The translations under genes and the position numbers were made by a program. DNA of 64,000 nt from NCBI GenBank assembly GCA_016858145.1, contig JAEHOE010000096.1:1-64000 (forward strand). Direction: 5' to 3'. Origin of the DNA: Edaphochlamys debaryana (Eukaryota > Chlorophyta > Chlorophyceae > Chlamydomonadales). The first letter of the stretch is position 1. Each line of letters begins with the position of its first letter. The notes beneath the pieces are model-generated. The model was not told where the DNA came from. It did no database searches and saw nothing but the letters and a program-made list of their open reading frames with translations. Below, piece by piece: positions 44,301 to 53,300 of the stretch.

Positions 44301-44758
44301 GCCCGATCAGCTTAGAGAGTTAGGTGATGGTCAGATCAGCCCAGGACAAGGATGCAAGCCCGGCTGCAAGTCCTATCCAGCTCGCTGTGCAAACAAACGC
44401 CCGCATGCCGCCGGCGGCCACCCCCCCGCTAGCTACTGCTTCATCCGCAGCGTCATGACCCATGTCAGTCGATAAAAAGAGCAAAGACCGAGAGGCCGGT
44501 CTCGTCCGCTCCGAAAAGCGGGTGGAAAGGCATGCACGACCCTCATTCCGTGACCTCGCGCCGCGATCAGCGCACCTCGTTGGTCTGCTCCGACTCTACA
44601 ACAGGCAGCAGCGTCTCGGGGCACTCCGCCAAGTCGAAGGGGCCCGCAGTCAGGTACTCGAGCCGAATTTGCCACACGCGGTCCGAGAGCTTGCTGGCCG
44701 CTGGCTGCTGGCCTGCAGCTCCAGCAACCCCGCGAAGGGCGGGTGGGACGTAAGGCAT
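38314..44758 (-). CDS. R3H-domain and ankyrin-repeat protein with long low-complexity regions
   Basis: Twelve exons in transcript order: 44758-44576, 44277-44156, 43997-43904, 43631-43482, 43289-43245, 43026-42959, 42651-42074, 41785-41742, 41509-41450, 41032-39269, 39000-38737, 38514-38314 (TAG). All phases agree; 1190 aa. An R3H nucleic-acid-binding domain lies at about 103-145: LLFPPSLSKDARKLLHQLA with R116-xxx-H120, then a GLGEERRLCV strand. Ankyrin-like repeats follow: HGAALIAAIRAGD (about 223-256), YYPLHLAALAGLTEVVERI (about 388-413) and LYATPLKVAKKAGQAAMVEL with LLKHGAK (about 420-448). An Ala/Gly/His-rich insert (EKGHERERDRSHGHERGG type) separates repeats 1 and 2. Residues 449-1190 are Gly/Ser/Ala/His-rich with an acidic-serine block, a basic stretch and RGRGRG near the end. 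Likely an RNA- or ssDNA-binding adaptor. I know of no named family with this combination. Confidence 0.78.
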
Positions 44759-45098
44759 GGTGGTTCAGCTGCCGGCCTACACGGCCGAAGACACCGCGTT
44801 TGTTGAGGGGAAGGGAAGGCCTGTCCGGCCTGTGTCAGTTCATCGGTGGTGTGCACAGAGAGCTTGAGCGAAAAGCGAGCGGAGTCGCCCACTCTTCATT
44901 CCGGCAAGCCGACAGCCCATCCCGCGCGGGGCAGCATCTTTGCGCTCGAGCTAGCCCGTGCGCAGGCAACATGCACACAGAGCAAACGCCCTGCTTCTCT
45001 CGCTCCCCATATCAACCCATTCAGCAACCTGTGCGCGACCGACACCGCTTCCCGCCAACCAACATTGCCAAAGTCGCGCCCCTGCACGCAATGCCCTG
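44759..45098. promoter_or_regulatory. Divergent intergenic region, possible bidirectional promoter
   Basis: Only 340 bp separate the start codons of the minus-strand R3H-ankyrin gene and the plus-strand MBD4-like gene. No clear TATA box seen. Both promoters and 5' UTRs must fit here unless upstream non-coding exons exist. Confidence 0.45.
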
Positions 45099-48000
45099 AT
45101 GCACAGCGCTAGGATGACCTCCATGCACCAGTCAGCTATCTCGGCTGAGCTAGCGGGCTCACCCGAGGCCGGGGCCCGCGCGACGTCGCCCTCCTCGTCC
45201 CTCGTGCAGCGGCTGCGTGCGCTGGTGCGTCGGACCCCGGCGGAGCTCAACCCCGCCGAGCCCTCCCCTCAGGCAGACCAGCTTCCCGCAGCTTCCCTGG
45301 ATCCACGCCGCGCGCTCCAAGCTTCCGGGGCGGACGTGGCCCGGGTCCGGCAGCAGCCCAGCACACCGCTCAGGCTCGGGGTCTTACACGAGCCAGCTCC
45401 CGCACACGCCTCATCGCCTAGTGGCGACGAGGGCAGCGGCCGGGTGATGCCCGCTGCACCGCGCAAGCGACAACGCTTGCAGGAAGCAGCAGCGACGGCC
45501 CTCGGCGTCACTTACCCCTCAGCATTATCAGCTTGTGATCCCTCGGCGCCAGCGATCTACGTCCAGTGCCCCGCATCACCAGCAGCCCTCGACCCGCCAC
45601 ACCCCTTGCCCGACCCACCAAGCCGCGGACCGCAGCCCCCTCGGATCGCGGCAGTGGATCTGGATCTGGTCCCCCGCCCCATACCCGAGCCGCAGGCATG
45701 GGTGGGCCGACTGCGGCGGCGCCGACAAGCCTCTAGCTCGGATCTGGATCCAGCGTTAATTAATCCGGATCCCAGGCATGCGCGCCCGGATCCGGAACCT
45801 GCAGGATTCGGTCCTGGCGTGGGCGCGTGTGCCCCGGCACCTGCAACCGAGGGGCGCCTGCCGCCGGCGCCGGTGGTGGCAGTGGCGGACGCCGGGGTCT
45901 GCATTGGGCCCGGGGGGCCGGGGCCGGGTCCTTCGAAGGCAGGGCTTGGCGCCGAGGGCCTGCTGCCCGGCCCCTCGGGCTCAGGGCCCGAAGCAGGGGA
46001 GCCGGGGGCCGGAGGCCCGCGGCAGGCGCCCGCAGGCGCAGGGCCCGGGGCCGAGAGGCCCTTGGTCGAGGGGCCGGGGGCAGGCCCCCCGGGGTCCGGT
46101 GGCGACGACCCCCGTGTGGCCACGTGGGCCCCCCCCGCCAGCCCCTGGGGCCTGGTGGAGGAGTGCCTCTTCGCCGACCCCTGGCGCCTGCTGGTGGCCT
46201 GCATACTGCTGAACCGCACCACGGGGGGGCAGGTATGCAGGCAAGGGGGAGGGAAGAGAGGGCAAGAGGGGGGGGATACGGGCATGCAGGGGAGCTGGCG
46301 CCTGCTGGTGGCATGCATCCGACTCAGCAGAACGACGGGGAGGCAGGTGGGAACTGGATTGGGGCCGGGGTAGAAAGAGGGAAGATGGAAGGGACGAGTT
46401 GGGATGTAGCAGGGCTCAATCGGGCCACGGGGAGGCAGGTGGGGTGGAATGGCCGCTCTAGGGGACCTGGGGGCGCATGCGGGAGGGGAGAGGTGCGGGG
46501 GGGCAGGGAGGGCACGGACTGGGGGGAAGGGAACCCAGTGCACGTGCCCGGCCTGTATCCGCGTGCTCCCGACACCCCCCGCCCACCCGCCCCTCCCCTG
46601 CCCCAGGTCCGCCGTGTGCTGGGCCCCCTGTGGGCGGCCTTCCCCACGCCCCAGGCCCTGGCATTGGCCGACCCCCGCCGCCTCAGCGCCATTCTGCGGC
46701 CGCTGGGGCTGCACAACTCGTGAGCAGGGTGACGGTAGGGGGGCGAAGGGAAGGCGAGGGGGGTTGGGGAGGAAGGAGCGCCGCTGGCCCCTGGCCATGC
46801 GGTCAGGGTCTAGTTGGGAAGGCAGGCCCGTGATCCCACCCCCTGCCCGCTACCACCACGGGGGTGCCCCTGCCGCTGCAGCTCGGAGGAGCGTGGGGCA
46901 GCCTCGGATGGGGCGTGTTTGGCAGCCTCAGACTCGTTTCCATGCCCTCGTTCCCCACCTCGTTCCCCCCCTTGCCGCCTTGCTCCCCCGCTCCCAGGCG
47001 CGCTGCCCGCCTGCGGCGCTTCAGCGAGGAGTACGTGCGCAAGCAGGCGCGTGGGATCGGGGGGGGAGGGTGGAAGGCAAGGCAAGGCAAGGCATTGGGG
47101 CGTAAGCTCGTGTGGCTGGGAGCGCAGGTGCTGAGCAAGCGGTGGCGCGTGCGTGGGAAGGGCGTGCTCGTGTGGACGAAGGGCGGGGGGCGGGCGGGAA
47201 AGGAAAGAGGGGACATGGCGAGAGGAGGCGTGCTCACGCGGGGAGTGCTGTGGTGCACCTGCCAGCGATCCAAACCCCCTGCCCCCGCCCCCGCTCCCCC
47301 TCCAGTGGACCCACCCCTCCCAGCTGCACGGGGTGGGGCCCTACGCAGCAGACGCCTACGCCATATTCTGCCGCCGCGACGGCTGGCGGGGCGTGCAGGT
47401 GAGGGGGCGGGGCGGGAAGCGGAGGGGGAGGGACTTGCACGCCAAGCACACGCCAATATGGCGCCAACTGTTGCCGCCGGGACGGCTGGCGGAGCGTGCA
47501 GGTGAGGGGCGGCAGGCAGGGGCCGGGCATGGGCGGGGGCGAAGGGGGCGGGGGCGAGGCCTGCTCAGGCAGGGCCGAGGGCACAGGCCCTCACCGCTTC
47601 ATGTCCTCCGCCCCATGCCTACTTCTCAACGCCCCTGCCTCGCAACCCCACCACCACCCCCTCCCGCTGCTCCCCCACCCCCTCCCCCCACCCCCCCTAG
47701 CCCTCCGACAAGGACCTGCGCCGCTACCGGGACTGGCTGGAGGCCACAGGTGGGGGAGGGGGGGGGGGGAGCCCACAGGTGGGCGAGGGGGGAGGAGGCC
47801 ACAGGTGGGGGAGGGGGGGGGGGGGAGCCCACAGGTGGGCGAGGGGGGAGGAGGCCACAGGTGGGGGAGGGGGGGGGAGGAGCCCACCAGGGGGGGGGAC
47901 CAGGGGGGCGAGTTCAGGTGCGAAAAGGGGGCCTCATTTGGGGGCGGGGGGGCGGGAGCGGGGTGGGCGATGATGGGTTTAGGTGATGCGGAGAGGCGGG

Positions 48001-48615
48001 TAGAGTGGGGAAAGGAGGAGTCCCCTTTGCATAACCCCTCCACCATACATCCATGTTCTTCCACCCCCACCCCCACCCCCGCCTGCAGGCGGTCAGGGCA
48101 GCGGCCTGGAGCGGGAGGACGTGGGGGCACTGCTGGCGGCGGGGCTGGAGGCGGCACGCGGGGAAGGCGAGGACGGGGAGGGGTCTGAGGAGGGGGAGGG
48201 GAAGGGAAGGTCGAGAGGGGGACGGGGAGGAGGAGGAGGAGGAGGAGGGAGAAGGGGGAGGGCCGGCGAGAACCTGGGGGCGTCTCTGGCTGCCGGGCTG
48301 GAGGCAGCCGAGGAGGAGACCAAGGAGGACGGGGTAAAGGGAAAGGGGAAGGGGAGGAGGGGCGGACACGGGCGGCATCGGAGGCAGGAGCCCCCGCCGC
48401 GGGTTGAACCGGGGGGCCTGGATGGTGTTGGAACGGGGGGTTGGGACCTGCAGGGGGGAGAGGGGGCGGGGGAGGAGGAGGGCTCGGCTGCTGCTGCTGA
48501 TGCCGGTACGGGCCAGCAGCGGCGGGCGCGCCGGGGGGAGGCGACGGTAGCATCGGAGGGAGCCGGGCGGACTCGGGGAGTGGAAGAGAAGCCATGGGGC
48601 AGGGGCCGGCGCTAA
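45099..48615 (+). CDS. MBD4-like HhH-GPD DNA glycosylase
   Basis: Six exons: 45099-46232, 46607-46719, 46998-47046, 47306-47398, 47701-47749, 48089-48615 (TAA); phases agree; 654 aa. Residues about 347-479 follow the MBD4 catalytic domain: [49 protein letters not shown], then [20 protein letters not shown] with the helix-hairpin-helix and catalytic Asp448, and [17 protein letters not shown]4 removes T or U opposite G at CpG sites and starts base excision repair in the nucleus. No methyl-CpG-binding domain is seen; residues 1-346 are Pro/Ala/Gly-rich and disordered-looking. The C-terminus is Gly/Glu/Arg-rich with a repeated AAGLEAA. The start was chosen as the first in-frame ATG of a cluster (45099, 45114, 45123). 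Intron 3 appears to use a GC donor (47047). Confidence 0.85.
46290..46444 (+). repeat. Duplicated exon-1 tails, including a candidate cassette exon, in the MBD4-like gene
   Basis: 46294-46352 repeats 46181-46237 (the end of exon 1 and its donor). The copy has an acceptor-like ATGCAG before 46290 and a donor GTGGGA at 46347, making a 57-nt, phase 0-0 segment that would encode [20 protein letters not shown] third, more decayed copy ends at about 46440 (GGGGAGGCAGGTGGGG). Confidence 0.75.
47460..47510 (+). repeat. Duplicate of exon-4 tail and donor in the MBD4-like gene
   Basis: TGCCGCCGGGACGGCTGGCG then GAGCGTGCAG/GTGAGG (about 47472-47506) repeats the end of exon 4 (47378-47404) with its donor. 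The copy could act as an alternative downstream donor, but in most readings that would retain the spacer. Confidence 0.7.
47735..47895 (+). repeat. Tandem copies of the exon-5 tail and donor
   Basis: GAGGCCACAG/GTGGGGGAGG, the true exon-5 end (donor 47750), recurs about every 60 bp at roughly 47798 and 47857, interleaved with GAGCCCACAGGTGGGCGAGG at about 47770, 47827 and 47881. Every copy keeps an AG/GT junction. G-rich minisatellite. Confidence 0.85.
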
Positions 48616-50395
48616 GGACGAGGGGGGCGGGGGCGGCAGCCTGCCGCGGACGCAAGATTGGACCATACGATGGCATGCATATGGCAACTTTGACCGAGCC
48701 ACGAAGGCTTCCCGGATCCTCTACCCTTCACCCCCGACGGGCGGTCAGCCCTGGCAGGGTACCAAGGGTGGCCTTGACTCTTGTTGAGGTGGGGGTTTGC
48801 GTGTGCGGGGCAGGGGGGGGCAGGAACGAAACCCACGGACACCATGCCCCAAAACCCCTGGACCCCCCCCGACCGACGACCGACTGACCCGTACAGTGTA
48901 CAACACTGTCGTACAATGCCTTCCTGTACTCCAGTTTAAGCCGTCCCTGTGTCTATGTGCTCCTTCCTGCGTGCTCTATCGCTGGGCGCACACACCATGG
49001 TCGGCTGCCCAAGTTGGCCGGGAGCCAGTGACCATGCGTCCGTTGACCGTCAGCTCAGGACTGAGGGGCGATGATATGACCGTGCTTGACATATGATGCG
49101 CGGGGTGCAAGCTTGCGGGTGGCGGAGGACTTCGGGAGCACCGGGGTGACAGCCTTGGGTAGCGACGTGTGCGTCGAAGGGTTGCCATGCCGACATGTCC
49201 CGACCCGCGGGCACTGCTGGAAGGGGTTGAATGGCCCGCCAACATAAAGCCATGCCTGCTACACGCTCAGAGCATGCTTTCCGATGCCGGAGAGTGCCCT
49301 GGGCCGCTGGAAGAAAATCCAAGCGGCCCCTTTGACGAAACCCACCGGGCCCCCCCGACCGACGACCGACCGAGAACTTTGCAATAAAATCTCCGTTTTC
49401 ATTTCTGATACCGCATTTGGGCTCCTCTCCGCAGGCACCATCCAGATGAGGCATGGTGTCATTTTCGGAAAGATCTGCCCCCCCCCCTGTGCGGGGCTGA
49501 CGCTTGCACTCCGCACGGGGAGGGCATGCGGGGTCGGGGCCGCAGATTACGGACCCAAGATTGCGGACCCAAGATTGGGGTTCACAATGTGACGACATAC
49601 ATTTGGCGGTATATCGTGGGCACGAAGGCTTTCCCAATCCTTGACCCTCGAGGTATGGGGTTACCTGTGCCTGTGTCCCTTGCCGCCACCCACCGGCGGC
49701 TATTGCGTTGCGGCGGCCGTCAGCCCTGCCTCCAGGAGACCAGCGGGGCAGTGCCGAGACACATGCGTTGGCAGCAAGTAGGACCCGGAGGAGCTCTGTA
49801 GTATGGCGGGCCAACGCCGAAACCGGCAGGCGGTTGGGTGGGTGCGGCCTTGTGCGGCCATGCGGCCGTGCCGACGCGAGTCGGGCCGGAGCCGGGCTGA
49901 GCGTACCGGCTGATCGGGATCGAGTATAATTCTTGTGTATGGACAGAGGGACGGAATCGCGGCACGGAGCTCCGCGGACGTCGGCCCCAGACGTATTCCG
50001 CTGGCGGGCGCCTCGATGGAGCCCGTGTGACTTACACGTACTCGGTTTCGCCACCGCAGGGCGCTCGGCTCACCCTTTCTGTATACGAGCTTACAGCTAC
50101 AGGACTGCGATGGCTGCGAGCTTACACCGAGAGATGTTCCCTGACAACTTTCAACTCGCGTCTCGCCCCTCGCAGCGCGGGATAGCAGCCTTTTGGTAAC
50201 GGGACGAGCAGTTGTCTGGCATTCTGATCCCTGGAACAGAGGGACGAGAGGGAAGACAGCGACACCGCTTGCACTCCGGCACTGCGGCAGGCTAGGCGCG
50301 AAACTCTGGCGCATTATCCGGAGACTGCCGTGTCGGCATACGACATAACAGTAAATTCAAGGGGACACTGAGCCAGAGCGTAAGGCGCGAGAAAG
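48616..50395. repeat. Repeat-rich intergenic region upstream of the lipase gene
   Basis: No gene supported. Two related direct copies are present: 48650-48720 (AAGATTGG...CACGAAGGCTTCCCGGATCCT) and 49555-49650 (AAGATTGG...CACGAAGGCTTTCCCAATCCT). The segments 48815-48925 and 49316-49490 reappear in inverted orientation at 61435-61545 and 60860-61060. They share a motif like CCCCCCGACCGACGACCGAC. From about 49750 the sequence is unique and should contain the promoter of the lipase gene. Confidence 0.65.
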
Positions 50396-53300
50396 ATGAT
50401 TCCGTCAACTGCAGCCCCGCCGGTCGCCAGCAGCACATCCTCTGAAGAGCTGGCGCCGATAGAGACAGAGGGAGTCAAGGTCGTCAAGGGTGAGCTGCTC
50501 CGCTCCGCCTTTGACCGAGTTTCACGACCGTGCCATTCGAGTTCGGCACCATCCTCGAGCCCCTCTCCCCGACCCAACCCTCTTCCATTGACTCCTGAGA
50601 GCCGCACCACCCTTCCCTCCCCTCTCATCCTCAGGATGGCGCAAGGGGCCGTACAACCGCCTGCAGGACCCCCTGCCCTACCATACAATAGTGGCACCGC
50701 CCGCATCCCCGCCATCCACCGTCGCCTCGACGCCCTCCGCTGCGAGCGCCGAGGCAAAGGCCGCGGCCGCAACCGCCGCGCTGGCTGCAGCCGACGGCTA
50801 CGCCGCGCCGCCAAAAGAGGACGCGTCCAAGCCTCTGACCCACGCGCCGTCGCTGCGTCACACCCGCGGCCTGGGGGGTAGCGCCCGGCGGCCCAAGCTC
50901 TCCACCGTGCTCAACGTCCACTCCTATTTGGAGCCGGGGGAGGTGAGACCGGAGACGTGTGCTACAACCGGGCACGTGTTTAAGTCCATCAGAACTCGCT
51001 GCGTGACGGGCGCAAGGGCAGCGTCGACTCGTGTGCCCCGCATCACCTTACCGCCTCTTCCTCCCCTCTTCCCACGTCTCCCTTGGTGGGGCACCGCAGG
51101 GCTCTTCCCCCCCCGTGCCGCCCCCCAAGCTGCCGCTGGTGACCGAGGACGAGCTCCTGGCGCTGCCCTTCCGTCCGCCCCGCGTGTGGGGCTACGTGCT
51201 GGACATCGCCACGGGTGGGGGGTGGGGGGGGGGGGGGGGGTAGGGGTCGGGGTCGGGTGAGGTGGGGTCGGGTGGGGTGGGGTGGGGGGTAGGGGTCGGG
51301 GTCGGGTGAGGTGGGGTCGGGTGGGGTGGGGGGGGGTAGGGGTAGGGGTCGGGTGAGGTGGGGTCGGGTGGGGTGGGGGGGGGGTAGGGGTCGGGGTCGG
51401 GTGAGGTGGGGTCGGGTGGGGTGGGGGGGGGGGGGGTAGGGGTCGGGGGTCGGGTGAGGTGGGGTCGGGTGGGGTGGGGGGGGGGTAGGGGTAGGGGTCG
51501 GGTGAGGTGGGGTCGGGTGGGGTGGGGGGGGGGGTAGGGGTAGGGGTCGGGTGAGGTGGGGTCGGGTGGGGTGGGGACGAGTCGGGGTCGGGGTCGGGTG
51601 AGGTGGGGTCGGGTGGGGTGGGGACGAGTCGGGGTCGGGGTCGGGTGAGGTGGGGTCGGGTGGGGTGGGGACGAGTCGGGGTCGGGGGTCGGGTGAGGTG
51701 GGGTCGGGTGGGGTGGGGACGAGTCGGGGTCGGGGTCGGGTGAGGTGGGGTCGGGTGGGGTGGGGACGAGTCGGGGTCGGGGTCGGGTGAGGTGGGGTCG
51801 GGTGGGGTGGGGAAGGCAAGGACTCGACGAGGCGGTGCGGAGGTCATAGGCTTGGGCTGGTGCAGGCGGGCGGGAGGGGGGACGCAGCGAAGGGTATGTC
51901 GTGAGCATTGCCACCGGCGGGTGGGGGCGGTCGGGAGGGAGGGCGCAGTCAGGAAGCACGGGGAAGAGAGGAACGGAGGGGGCAGGAATCACTAGAGACA
52001 GTGGTGACGAGATGATCATGCTTCACGTGCAACACCCAGGCCCAATCCCGCCTCGGGCCGTTCCCATTCGCTGCAGGCACGTGGGAGCTTGTGCTGTACG
52101 TCCTGGTGAGGCAAGGGTACGGCAGGGCCAGCGGTTGGTGGTCGTAGCCTGGAGTTAGGCGGGTCCGAGGCTCCACCTTCCTGAGGCTAGCGGGCTGGGA
52201 ATACGGGCGAGTGGGTTTACGACGAGTGGGACGCGGGGGGGGGGGGGGGGCGGTTGTTGTTCCTTCGCTGGCCTCTCTCGCCCTTCCCAAATCACTCTCC
52301 CTTTCCCCAGCGTTGTCTACCTTGCCTTAGCACATCAACACTTTTCCCCCCCCCCTCCTCCCCCCCCCTCAGGTGATGCTCCTGGCCATCATGCTGGAGA
52401 GCAACGCGCGCTACTTCCGCAGCGGCAGCGACTTCGACCGCTGGTGGGTGGTCATGTACAAGGTGAGGGGGGGGGGGGCGGGTGGGGGGGGGGATGGGGT
52501 TTGAGAAGAAGAGGAGGACAGGGATCTCCTCCCGCCTTGCCATCCGTCCGCTGTGCAAACCCCTCTTGTGATATCTTGCGAGGTACCGCACCACTTCGCC
52601 CCGCTTCCCTAACCTTGCCCTCGACCTCGCCTTCCCCCCCTCCCTCCCCGTTCCTCCCCCCCTTTGCCCCCCCCCCTGTCAGGTGGCCGTGATCTTCTAC
52701 CCCGCCGGCATCATGGTGCTGCAGTTCGGACTGCTGGTCGAGTACACCTTCCGAAAGTACCTGTACTTCAGGTGGGCGGTTGTCGGTTGGTTGGTTGGTT
52801 GGTTGGCTGGTTGGTATGCGTACGTTTATGGAGTGCGAGGGCTGCGCTTGGCGCGTTGGGCAATGTGTGTATATTTCCCGCCCTTTTCCCCGCACCCCCC
52901 GACCCCGCCACCCCCTCAGGCTGCTCAGCTTCCGCATCATGGTCATCACGGAGCCGTGCACACACGCACACGTGAAAAACACACCCGCTCTCCCCCCTGT
53001 CCCCCCGCTGTCCCCCCCCTCCCCCCCTCCCCCCAGGCTGCTCAGCTTCCGCATCATGGTCATCACGGAGCGGCGCCAGATCTGGCGCTCCTGGTACTTC
53101 GTGCTCTTCATGGTGGGGGGTGGGGGGGGGATCTAGGGGGGTGGGGGGTGGGGATCTAGGGGGGTGGGGGCTAGGGGGGTGGGGGCTGGGGGCTTGCTAG
53201 ATTCGGGGCGTGGAGGGTACTTGGGGGTGGGGAGCGGGGCTGGGGGCTGGGGGGTGGGGGGACGTAGCGCGGCCCTGCGTGACCTCGACTTGCCTCCCTC

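Noticed and set aside
47591..48702. Large minus-strand Pro-rich frames over the MBD4-like gene
   Set aside because: Antisense to G-rich repeats and to the last exon. No domain and no splice structure.
51043..52019. Long minus-strand frames encoding PHPTRPHLTRP-type repeats
   Set aside because: They are produced by the G-rich minisatellite in an intron of the plus-strand lipase gene and extend antisense across its exon 3.
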